A stretch of DNA of 64,000 nucleotides, from positions 61,679,080-61,743,079 of the forward strand of contig CM023538.1 of NCBI GenBank assembly GCA_013350335.1. The letters run 5' to 3'. Both the position numbers and the translations under genes were made by a program. Positions 11,097-21,416 of the stretch are shown here, in pieces. The notes under the pieces were generated by a model that saw only the letters and a program-made list of their open reading frames with translations, searched no databases and was not told the DNA's origin. This stretch comes from Chimonanthus salicifolius. Its lineage: Eukaryota; Streptophyta; Magnoliopsida; Laurales; Calycanthaceae. Position 1 is the stretch's first letter. Each line of letters begins with the position of its first letter.

Positions 11097-12586
11097 AATT
11101 GGTTGAAAATAGTGAATCGGCATGGATTCAAAATCTAGTACTGCAACCCGAAATAGTCGGAATAATACTGGAACGACAACAAAGCGATGTTGAGACACAA
11201 GAAGTGATAGCTCAACTATCGAGTGGAGCAGGGTTAGAAGATTGGAAGGTTAGAACCGACGGAGGTTTAACTTTCAACGGACGATTGTTCGTTCCAGAGT
11301 CAGAAGGATGCAGAAAGGAAGTGCTTAGATATTTCCACCACTCTAAGTTTGCCGTTCATCCTGGTAGTACCAAGATGTATCGCGATTTACGCCGACAATT
11401 CTGGTGGAAAGGAATGAAAAGGGAAGTGGCCGACTTTGTTTCTAAATGTTTAACCTGTCAACAAGTCAAAGCTGAACATCAACGACCTGGTGGAAAAATG
11501 CAACCTCTTCCAGTAGCCAAATGGAAGTGGGAACATATTACCATGGATTTTGTAACAGGATTTCCAAAATCAGCAAGGAAAAATGACTCCATATGGGTAA
11601 TTGTGGACCGACTGACTAAGTCAGCCCATTTTCTACCTATCCGGAAGAAAAACACTTTGACCACTCTGAGTAAGTTGTATATCAAGGAGATAATCCGACT
11701 ACATGGAGTGCCACTCTCCATCGTGTCAGATAGAGATACCCGATTTGTCTCTCGATTTTGGCAGGGATTACAGATGCAGTTAGGCACCAGGTTATGTTTT
11801 AGTACAGCATTTCATCCTCAGACAGATGGTCAGTCTGAGAGGACTATCCAAACGTTAGAGGACATGTTGAGAGCATGTGTCATGGACATGCAAGGAAGTT
11901 GGGAAGATCATTTAGCTTTAATTGAATTTGTATATAACAACAGCTATCAGTCAAGTATACAAATGGCACCGTACGAAGCTTTATACGGTAGACCCTGTAG
12001 ATCACCTCTGTGTTGGACAGAAGTAGGAGACAAAGCTTTATTAGAACCAGATATGGTACGTGAAACGACAGAACAAGTGGAAGTCATAAAGCAACGTCTC
12101 AAAACCGCCCAAAGCCGACAAAAAAGTTACGCTGATAAAAGACGGAGACCATTAGAATTTGAAGTCGGAGACTTTGTGTTCCTACGTGTAGCTCCACGTC
12201 ATGGAATACAGAGATTTGGACGTAGAGGAAAGTTATCACCACGATACGTTGGACCTTTCGAAGTTTTGAAGAGAATCGGAGAAGTTGCTTATCAGATAGC
12301 ACTACCTCCAAGCCTAGAAAAGGTACACAATACATTTCATGTGTCTATGCTCAGAAAATACGAACCAGATCCATCTCACGTGTTGAACGTGGAAGACATT
12401 GAAATCGATGAAGATCTAACTTTTGAAGAAATACCCCTTGAGATCCAAGATACCAGGACTCAGGTACTTCGACGAAAAACTATACAACTAGTTCAGGTGT
12501 TATGGCAACACCAAGGAACTCAGCACGTCACTTGGGAACCAGAATCGACTATGAGGAAATTATACCCGAGTCTCTTTGCTAACTAA
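11060..12586 (+). pseudogene. Gypsy integrase with chromodomain, out of frame with RT
   Basis: A 508-codon frame overlaps the end of the RT-RNase H frame in another phase, so an indel has split pol here. It contains the HHCC zinc-binding region (HHSKFAVHPG to CLTCQQVK), the DDE catalytic core (MDFVTGFP; SDRDTRFVSRFW; QTDGQSERTIQ), the GPFEVLKRIGEVAYQ module and a C-terminal chromodomain-like end (LVQVLWQHQG, VTWEPE). Chromodomains of chromoviruses are thought to steer integration to particular chromatin. It stops at 12584-12586, 56 bases before the right LTR. Confidence 0.92.
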
Positions 12587-12630
12587 AGGTATGACTTTTT
12601 CTATTTAAATTTCGGGACGAAATGTCTATA

Positions 12631-12642
12631 AGGGGGGTGGGA
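12631..12642 (+). promoter_or_regulatory. Polypurine tract
   Basis: AGGGGGGTGGGA, a nearly pure purine run, directly abuts the right LTR at 12643, as expected for the plus-strand primer of reverse transcription. Confidence 0.85.
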
Positions 12643-15600
12643 TGTAATACCCCAACCCAATTTAGGAATTAATTATGATTAATTATGATTAATTAAATAA
12701 TTTTTATCCGTTAATTATGAAATATTTTCCTCTAATCGTAAAGTGTATCAAATAAGTTTTTCAACGGATCTAAGTTTGACTTGATCCGAATTCGGTAACT
12801 CTTCTAATTAAGTTTCAAAGATATATGGGTGAGTTACGAATATAATAATAATATTATTTTAGGCTTAAACCTTAGCTGCTTTATAAACTCAGTCATTTGA
12901 CTTAGTTTGAACTTAAAATTTTAGATTATGCATTATTTTTAAATTCCGGACCTAATGACATGCCAATCTCGCTATAATTTCACTAATTTATTTTACCCCT
13001 AAATTTTAAAGTGGTAAAACCCCAATTTGACAGGGTAGAGGAAGTCCTAAAAATATATAGAGAGAGTCAGTACTCAATCTGTATTATAACTAAGTTGTTT
13101 ATTTCTTTACACTCTAAAATAATTAGTTTTCGATATTTATTTTAAGCCATGAAATATGGGCCGTTGAATATTCTTTCATTTAAAAAATGTGGTTTTTGAC
13201 TTCAAAACACTTTGAAACTTTAGAATGTTTTTATCAGACAAATTTACTCTATCAAACTATAAGGTTGGATACTTTTAAAAATAATCTTGAACATTAGAAG
13301 ATTTTGTTAAAACGGTGATTTTTAGCAAAAACACTAGGTTTTTGAGATAGATTTCACTCCAAATTTTAATACCATGCTCAGTTTTTAATACTTGACCTAC
13401 TGAACCAATTGTATCAATTTAGTGAGACCCTGAAATACTCCGATAAAAGAAAGGACATAGATGTAAATAGTGAAAAGAATAAATTAATATTATATTAATA
13501 AAAATCTTGATAATGTAGCCATCAACCTACCGTTGCAGGTTTCAGTTATAGCTGTGAGACGTGTGCGGTGGAAATTTCACCCGCATGGCTATAAATTGAG
13601 GGGGAAGGCAGGGAGGTAGGAAAAAAAAATATACTCAAAATTTTCCTACCGTTTCTCTGTTTCTTCTTCTGTATCAATACCTCCTTCTTTCCATCGTCTT
13701 CTTTCAAAAACATCATCAGAGAGCAATTGTGAGAGAGAGAAAGAAAAAGTTATGACTTTCCTCTCTTAGTCATTTCCTTTTTCTTGTTTCTTCTTCTTCG
13801 CTTTACCCTTCTTTAGTCCAACCAGTAACAGAGCCATCAGGTTTTCCCGCGTATTACCTCGGGTTTTCAAACTAAGTCTATTCTTAAAGGAAATTTACAC
13901 CCAAGGTATCAAAACGATCCTATTCTTATTTTTATTAACTCCAGAATAAGTTAAGAGTGGAATGGCTTAATATTGGGGTTTAAAAATGAGATTTTTTGTA
14001 AATAAAGGGGAAAATAGAATTCCTCTTAAAATTTAAATTTTACCCTCAAGATTCGTATTATTTCACGATCAAAATATAATTTTTGACCCTAAGTAAAATC
14101 GGGGAAAAGATTAACCCCAGCTGACTATTGTGTGTTTATTTTTCCGCCTTGTGTGTTTAAATTACTGTATCTGTACCCTCTGGGCCATATTCTCAATACG
14201 TCCTTCTTCCAGAAGACAATACGAGGATAGGGCACTGAGTACTTTTATTTACTTTACTGTCTCTATACCCTCTGGGCCACATTCTCAATACGTCTCCATG
14301 GTCCTTCTTCCAGAAGACAATACGAGGATAGGGCACTGAGTACTTTTATTTACTTTACTGTCTCTGTACCCTCTGGGCCTCTCACAATATGTCTCCATGG
14401 TCCTTTCTCCAGAAGACAATACGAGAGAAGGCACTGAGTACTTTATATTTTTCATTTTATTGTAATGTTTTGGATGGCTGACAACTAACTTTCTGACATA
14501 ATTTAGAGGAGTAGAAAGAGCCTAGGTGACTCATTACACATATCATGTTTTCTGGAAAAATAGCACAGGGTTTGGGAAATTATTATGTGTATATACTGAC
14601 AAATAGAAAATTTATACATTTTACTCTATCTTACAGATTTTCTGTGAAAAACTCAACCGGAGAAGGTGAGGAGACTCGAACCAACACTTATATTGTGTTA
14701 TATGTTAAACCCACTAACACCAGACTGAAATGGGACCCATGGTCAATTAAAGATGGAAAAGGCTATATAGGTTCAGAATACGAGACCTGACACTGCTTAC
14801 ATGTAAGGGATGTAAATGTTCTAACTTTTTAGAACGTAGGCGTTAAAATGGTGTCGGGGAGTCGAGGACTTTTAGTCTCTAACGCAGTATGGACCCATGG
14901 AGTGTCTGGGAATTGTCGGGTAAAAACTGGGTGAAGGCATTCGTGTTATTAAATCCAGTTTTATATGTTGTGTGATATTGATTATTTTATTGATCTCTTG
15001 TATTGGTATTGGATACACCAAATGGTAAGGCTGAAATATGGTGGCTCTTTCAGATTAAGTCCCTGTGTAAGGAGGGCACTGAAAATCATGCATTATCATG
15101 CATTTGACATTTGCATGTGATAATTATGTTCATAAGTTAAATCTGTGGAAGATAATAACTTGGTAAAGTTTGATATTTGCCGTTGGGCTATAATTGCTGA
15201 GATTAGCCGAACACCGTTTGCGAACCGCTGGGTTGGACGTGTTAGTAGGCTATGGTCGACCGCCATCAACCGTTGGTGTTGGATGGGCTAGTAGACCGGG
15301 TCGTGGAGACATTATACACTTGCAAGTTGCTATATTATTTCCGTTGAGGAATTAATATTAGTTCTGGTTGGAACTTTAAATGGGGGCTGACCCTGGTGTT
15401 GTAACATGGTTGGGGACTGACCCCGGTGGTAACAATACAATCTGAGTAAAAACCTTAGAAGATGATCCTAGGGTGAAAATGGGTTAAGTGGATTAACCGC
15501 ATTGCATTCATGAAACATGGATTATTTATTGTTTCATATAATATGTTGGATGTTATGGTGAAAATGAGTTAAGTGGATTAACTGCATTTCATTTATGGAA

Positions 15601-16125
15601 CATGCATTGTTATTTATTCCATGAATATTGTATGTTGGATTTTATGGTGAGTTCTCCCCACTGGGCTGTTGCTCACGTTCCTTACAATGCAGGATCTGAA
15701 CCAGAGGAAGGATTGGAGGGACCAGTGGTGCCTCGTTCAAAGTAGAAACTTAGAAGTTCCTAAGGTTTTCCGCACGTTGAAACCATTTGCCTGCTTGAAT
15801 ATGTTTGAGTATTTGTAATAAATATGCCTCGTGTGGCATAAGAAACTTATGTCTGTAAGTTTTAATGTCGTATACATTATATCCACTATGTTTTCGTGCG
15901 TAACGCTGATGGATAAAAATATTCGTTGTGTGATATGGATTGTATATGGGACATATGGTATATGTTTGAGTCCATGTGTGAAAAGCACGTGTGACATTTT
16001 CTAAGATCGGGTTTTGGTAAACTTGAAGATCCAGCCTAGCTATGACGATGGGTGATTAGAGTTTATTGTAAAAAAAAAAAAAATTAGTCACGTTCCGGGC
16101 CCACATCTGGGTTCGGGGTGTGACA
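12643..16125 (+). repeat. 3' LTR of the gypsy element
   Basis: 3483 bp with the same TG/CA ends as the left LTR. Roughly 50 single-base differences were counted by eye; no large indel separates the two. It is followed by the TGATG duplication at 16126-16130. Confidence 0.95.
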
Positions 16126-16539
16126 TGATGAATCCCAATGATGTTGTTCCCATGGTAGACATATTGGATTCATACATAGATATTGATTATATAGTAGACA
16201 TATTGATCCCATGATAGATATAATGGTCCCATGGTAAACGTATTGGTCTCATGGTGGACGGGACGGTTCTATGGATAAATATTATTTTCCCATAGATGGT
16301 TATTCCTATGGAGGGATTTGTGACCATTGATGAGTATTTTATACGGTGGAGGGCATTGATTCCATAGAGGATTGGACACATATTTAGATTATTGTCCCCG
16401 ATGAGAGATGTACTAATGTTCGGATATAGGTCATGTGGTTGAGGTTTATCCCATTGGTGACATTAACCCCATGGTTGACAATGTTCCCATGGTTGGCATA
16501 AACTCGTGATTGGCTAGACCCGTGATAGATGAGATCTAT
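16126..16539. repeat. Duplicated segment, copy 1 (right part)
   Basis: This continues the duplicated flank after the gypsy insertion and matches 43382-43792. It contains more of the 21-bp minisatellite. It stops at GATCTAT, where a second, reversed LTR fragment has inserted; copy 2 continues uninterrupted there. Confidence 0.85.
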
Positions 16540-17740
16540 TGTCACGCCCCGACCCGAAGGGTGGACCCGAAACGCAACTGAATTTTTTTTTTTTAAAGAT
16601 AAACTAACACGAGTACTCTAACTGGGCCGAATCATCAGTTAAGCCCAAAGGTCACACATGATTCCAACATGTGAACTCAAACACATACCATAAGTTTACC
16701 CCATAAAAATAGCCATATTAATGACAATAACACATCACATGATCAAATAAAATCCATCAATTGATTCATAATTCAAAATCATACCACAAGAGTAACTACG
16801 GAAGTATAGTAGTTTAATACATCTCATTTAAACAAATTAAGTACCACACTCGGTACTTAATAAAAGTAAATGGTTCCAAAAACCAACAAGAAAAAATTAT
16901 AAGGTTATTCTCCTCAGGGGGAATTCCGAAACATCGCCTCAGCTTATCCACCCTAAGCTTGATAAAGAGGGTCCTCCTCCTCGGATTCATTGCCTGAAAG
17001 GTGAGTGGGGTGAGCTAACTAGCCCAGTGAAGGAAATATAACAATGCAGTTTAAGTAAAAATATAACAGGTTAGCAACAGTTCAATAATATCACATGCTT
17101 GATAACAATAAGCATAATCTCATATAAAGCATCATCATTATCTCATCAATTACTGCCATCATCCAACGTAACGCCTGCCGACTACGCTGAGACCAGTATT
17201 AAGTCCTGACACGGTCAAAATACATCCTTACAAGTACATCTCCGGCTCTGACTTAGCCGATATTGACATCCTCAAGTCAGCAACTGACGACATCATAATC
17301 CACTCATGGTCCAATAGACATAAACCATCTCATATATGGCCGATATTGGTTCAATAGCCCAGGTACGTGGAAGCAGTCTTACATAGTCATACGATCAACA
17401 TCGTAATATTCACAACCATTATTAGCACTTTTACCATAGTCTATCATGTCTAGGCACATGAGTGGGTTCATCAAATCTGAAACCACCCATTTCCCAAGAC
17501 TCATCTCATAATAAAACCTGTTTACATATCCTGCAGAGTTAAGTTCCATCACCGTGATTGTGTGGTTATGTGGTCTCTATTCAAACAAACAGACAAGTGC
17601 ACAATCAATATACATAACAAATACGTACACACAAGTAGTATTTTGAAATCTCACGTTTCCCAAAAATATTCAAGGTATATGGAATTGAGTCTCCTACTAG
17701 GTTTCTATCCTTTTTAAATTATGATAATCCACAATATAAT
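16540..17740 (-). mobile_element. Reversed fragment of a second gypsy-type LTR
   Basis: The segment begins TGTCACGCCCCGACCCG, the reverse complement of a chromovirus LTR end like that of the complete element. About 450 bp further in, the reverse complement carries the block around CACTGGGCTAG and GCTCACCCC, in the same arrangement as the complete element's LTR (about 15655-15680). The outer end sits exactly where copy 2 has an empty site. No internal region, opposite end or target duplication is found, so the rest was lost. The inner limit is approximate. Confidence 0.6.
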
Positions 17741-17829
17741 AATAAATAAAAAGGGGTTCAGTCCAAAACTCATATTATCTTCTGGACATTAACCAAATTG
17801 ACTTATTGAATTAGGTCTAGATCCTCGGG

Positions 17830-18166
17830 TTAATTTAAGAATTCAAGGTCTTTTGACACTCCCAAATGCTTAAAATACAGTGTTTTACAAATAAGGGTAT
17901 CTCTTGGCTGCGTGGGAAATATATTTGGGAGTGTCAAAAGACCTTTAATTCTTAAAGTAGTTTTATCAGGCTATCGTAATTAGTTCGGATATTCAATTTG
18001 AGAAATTTTGAAAATACACAGTGCTTAAAAAATAACTGTTTATATTGTCGATATCTCCTTTAAAACTTTAAAATTATTTTTTAAGCACTGTGTATTTTCA
18101 AAATTTCTCAAATTGAATATCCGGACTAATTACGATAACCTGATAAAAATACTTTAAAACTTTAAG
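17830..18166. repeat. Foldback (palindromic) repeat
   Basis: Nested inverted repeats: AAGGTCTTTTGACACTCCC near 17848 returns inverted near 17928, and the block containing CGTAATTAGTTCGGATATTC (about 17950-18045) returns inverted at about 18070-18150. The same modules form the large palindrome at 31226-32390. It would fold into a hairpin if transcribed. Confidence 0.8.
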
Positions 18167-19689
18167 GTCTTAAAAAAAAATAAAAATTTACTGTTGATTT
18201 TTTTATTACTGTAGCATCCATTCCTTCTAAGGATCTTGAGGATCCTTCGAAAATTTGCCTATAAAATCGTTCCAAGGATTTTGAGTGGGAGGGCAAAATG
18301 GTAATTTGCACAAAAATTTTGAAAAGGGGTGTTCCGTGGCAGAAAAAGGGGGTGTCCGAATGGGCTGCCATTTTTTTCTCTCTTATATTGATATCAGTTC
18401 ATTTTAAAAGCATTTCATTCAAATTTGTTTGACATGATGAATAAAGGTAAAAAATTGCGAGATAAAAGAAATACTTATACAAAATGAATGTGGGAGGATC
18501 GCTACATTTAATATTGTTATTCATCTAATTAACAATTAATATAATATTTTAAATAAATCAACTATATATCAAATCTAAACTCATAAATTCAAAATTACTA
18601 AAATAGTATAAACTTATAATAAATGGAAAAAAATAATCTCTTCAAAAAGGGGTAGGGATTTTTACACTACACTTTTTTCTCATTATACATTAAATTAAAA
18701 AAATATATTCTTATTTAAAAAAAAGAAATTAAAAATAAAGACAAAATTAAAATTTTATTTAAATTTGATGAACAGTAAAAAACTCATGACTATCCCTTAA
18801 ATAAAGAAAGAGAGAAAGAGATTGTGATGTCTCTCAATTGGCAGTTTGTACTATATTTAATTTAAAGAACGTGAAGGAGAGATTAATTTGTAATTTTATT
18901 GGAAATAAAATATTTAATTAAAATGAACTTTATACACACAAGATAGAGTGGCACTTTAATCTATTTCCTTTTGACATTTAAAAAAATATTTTCTCATAAT
19001 TTTCACCCATAATTATTAGAAAAGTCAGAGAAAATGAGAAAAAATTGCATTTATTTTTATGAAAAAGTAGTTATAATATTTGACTTTGGATTTGATTGCA
19101 AAAGTTTTGTGTGTCAAAATTTTTATTTTTATAAAAAATAAATGAAATAGTATTTTGGCGAGTAAAAAAAAATATTTTATTTTTATGTTCTTACTGAATA
19201 ACCTTTATTTTATAAAAGAGAGAAGAGTCATTTTTCAAGTCTTTGTTGCAAAATGGAGATCATGAAAAATAAAACTTTTTTTTATATATAAAATAAGAGT
19301 TTTTTTGTCAAGAACAATGAATTGAGACATTTCTCTTGTCAATTAATTAATTTTCTATAAAAGGATGTTAAGAGGCTTTTCTATGAAAACATTGACTGAT
19401 ATTTTTAATTAATTAATTTTCTATGAAAACATTAACTGACATTTCTCTTTTCAATTAATTAATTTTCTATGAAAATATTGACTGATATTTTTAATTGTGA
19501 AACAAAAAAAATTAAGTCTAAATAGGGGCTGAAAATATTATCCTTGCCAAATATTGAAACTCTGTGATTGTCGCATGTGTTTTTTTTTTTTTTTGGAGTG
19601 AAGCAGTCAATAGTAGTAAAATCTCCAAAGCTCTTCATCCATCCTCCTTCCCTAATGTTTACCATCTAAATGGGTTAAGATAAATCCCA
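18167..19689. other. AT-rich intergenic region
   Basis: No gene seen. Around 19320-19500 there are three imperfect copies of a repeat with TTAATTAATTTTCTATGAAA and ACTGATATTTTTAA. A related single copy lies at about 36440 upstream of DUF247 copy C, so this is the diverged upstream flank of copy B. Confidence 0.5.
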
Positions 19690-19924
19690 CATTTGACCAT
19701 GATTTGAGTTATATCCGTTATTAGATTGAATTGTAATTTGTAAAAGCACTTTCAAATTTGTCTAGTTGACTTTATATGCTGAATCTAAACATATATAATA
19801 CATTAATTTTAAAAAATAGCATCTTCATCCTCTGTTATAATCATTCTCTCCTCTATAATTGACAACCAGAGGCCAGCACTGAATCAAAGCAGGCCTCAGT
19901 TCTCTGAAGAATTCTTTTCCAGTT
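19690..19924 (+). promoter_or_regulatory. Promoter region of DUF247 copy B
   Basis: The segment is nearly identical to 36440-36656 ahead of intact copy C, including the TATA-like ATATATAAT (about 19791 here, 36523 there) and the leader to the ATG. It suggests the promoter is preserved although the gene behind it is destroyed. Confidence 0.65.
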
Positions 19925-20012
19925 ATGAACTTTGAAGTCCAAATGGACGTGGGCAATCAAGCAGGCCAACGAGATGGAAACCTGCAGATTGTAGTTGCAG
20001 ACGATTTATCCT
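19925..20012 (+). pseudogene. DUF247 copy B, 5' fragment cut by Mutator-like element
   Basis: The ATG and first 29 or so codons (MNFEVQMDVGNQAGQ to ADDLS) match the start of copy C almost perfectly. Right after GATTTATCCT the Mutator-like element begins. The remaining approximately 415 codons are absent on the far side of the element (26409 onward), so a deletion removed them together with the element's right end. The frame runs on into the palindrome array until 20248, giving a chimeric 107-codon frame whose tail is a translated repeat (IHSNE-like units). It is very unlikely to make a functional protein. Confidence 0.9.
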
Positions 20013-20101
20013 GGGAGCACTTACACACACCCGGTTTTTCTGCCTCTACACACCCGAATTCGGAAATTCGGGTGAAATTACGATTCTGCCCCCGCGTTTC
20101 C

Positions 20102-20900
20102 ATTCATTCGAATGAATTCCCAGTTCATTTTGTCATTCATTCGAATGAATTGATTCATTCGAATGAATCACCAGTTCATTTTCGATTCATTCGAATGAAT
20201 ACATTCATTCGAATGAATCACCGGTTCATTTTGGATTCATTCGAATGAATGGGCTGAACAGTAACACGGAGTACTGTTCAGCCCGATCATTCGAATGCCC
20301 AGTCGTTCGAATCCGCCGAATGGATTCATTCGAATGAATGACCAGTTCATCTTGGCATTCATTCGAATGAATCCATTCATTCGAATGACTGGACATTCAT
20401 TCGAATGATCGGGCTGAACAGTACTCCGTGTTACTGTTCAGCCCGATCATTCGAATCATTCGCACACGATTCCGCTGAATACATTCATTCGAATGAATGA
20501 CCAGTCATTCGAATGAATGGGCTGAACAGTAACACGGAGTACTGTTCAGCCCGATCATTCGATTCATTCGCATACACAGCATTCATTCGAATGAATCAAC
20601 TGATTCATTCGAATGAATGCCTTCAAACGTGCATTCATTCGAATGAATGCCCTGGACTGCCACTCTCAGGCAGCCTCTGATGCATTCATTCGAATGAATC
20701 AGCCCATTCATTCGAATGAATGCCTGAAAATGTGCATTCATTCGAATGAATGGGCTGATTCATTTGAATGAATTCCTGGATTGCCATTCTCAGGCAGTCT
20801 CTGATGCATTCATTCGAATGAATCAGACCATTCATTCGAATGAATGCACGTTTTCAAGGCATTCATTCGAATGAATGGGCTGATTCATTCGAATGAATGA
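20102..20900. repeat. Left array of the 16-bp palindrome ATTCATTCGAATGAAT
   Basis: About two dozen perfect or near-perfect copies of this self-complementary 16-mer are spaced irregularly, with 2-40 bp between them. Interspersed are longer palindromes such as GGGCTGAACAGTAACACGGA with its inverse (near 20250, 20410 and 20519) and a recurrent block around CTCTCAGGCAGCCTCTGATG (near 20665 and 20789). Such arrays could be transposase-binding or chromatin elements. Spacing is too irregular and there is no unique spacer set, so this is not a CRISPR array. Confidence 0.92.
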
Positions 20901-20904
20901 AACT

Positions 20905-20914
20905 TATATATAAA
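20905..20914 (+). promoter_or_regulatory. TATA box of the transposase gene
   Basis: TATATATAAA lies immediately after the last palindrome of the left array and about 500 bp before the transposase ATG, so the terminal repeat carries the promoter, as in MuDR. Confidence 0.6.
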
Positions 20915-20939
20915 TCGATCCACGAAATTTCACTCGTCT

Positions 20940-21416
20940 CATTCCATTCAAAACCCTAAACCCTCGTTTCCCTCTCTCTCTCCCTTCTCCCTTGAACCCC
21001 TTTCTCAATCCCTTCTCCCTTAAAACTTAAACCCCATTTTCAACACCCACTTTTCACCCTTAAACCCCTTTTGCAAACACTTCTCCCTACAACCTCATTT
21101 TGAACCCCCTTTTCAACTCTCTTTTCAATCCCAAACCCTTGAACCCCATTTCAATCCCAAACCCTTATACTCCATTTTGAACCTCGTTTTTCAAATAATT
21201 AACCCTAAAACCCCATTTTCAACCCCCCTTTTTAATCCCAAAACAATGAACCCCTTTTAAATCCCAAACCCTTAAAAAAAAATCATTCTCATTTTCAACA
21301 CACTCACTCTCTCAATCTGTTACCTCGGGTCGAAGTTATCTCTCTCAAGCTAATGTCTGGATCTCGTATCTCGAATCGAAGGTAAGTCCTATCTCAGTTT
21401 TTTTCTAGAAATCATC
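20940..21416 (+). other. Repetitive leader of the transposase gene
   Basis: A C/T/A-rich region made of degenerate copies of AACCCCNTTTTCAANCCC. It ends in a 10-codon upstream open frame at 21353 (ATGTCTGGATCTCG onward, TAA at 21383-21385) before the main start. GTAAGT at 21382 looks like a splice donor, but the nearest acceptor is only about 27 bases on, so a spliced leader is uncertain. Confidence 0.5.

Larger units (their letters stand above)
3612..16125 (+). mobile_element. Complete Ty3/gypsy retrotransposon, Tekay/Del-like chromovirus
   Basis: The 12,514-bp element has two 3483-bp LTRs, TG/CA ends, a 5-bp TGATG target duplication, a primer-binding site, a polypurine tract, gag, protease, reverse transcriptase, RNase H, integrase and a C-terminal chromodomain-like region. 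The PR-RT-RH-INT order, the long LTRs and the ending (VQVLW then VTWEPE) are typical of the Tekay/Del chromoviruses. About 50 substitutions between the LTRs, counted by eye, give about 1.4% divergence, so the insertion is young. The gag-pol frame is broken by five stops and one frameshift, so this copy cannot encode its own full polyprotein. An additional intact small zinc-knuckle gene precedes gag. Confidence 0.95.

Noticed and set aside
20102..20900. Regularly repeated palindrome suggesting a CRISPR array
   Set aside because: Spacing is irregular (2-40 bp), spacers are not unique, and the array is inverted at the other end of a plant transposon.
21353..21385. A coding first exon for the transposase joined by splicing at GTAAGT
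   Set aside because: The nearest acceptor is about 27 bases away, too short for a plant intron, and the main ATG at 21417 gives a complete N-terminal domain.
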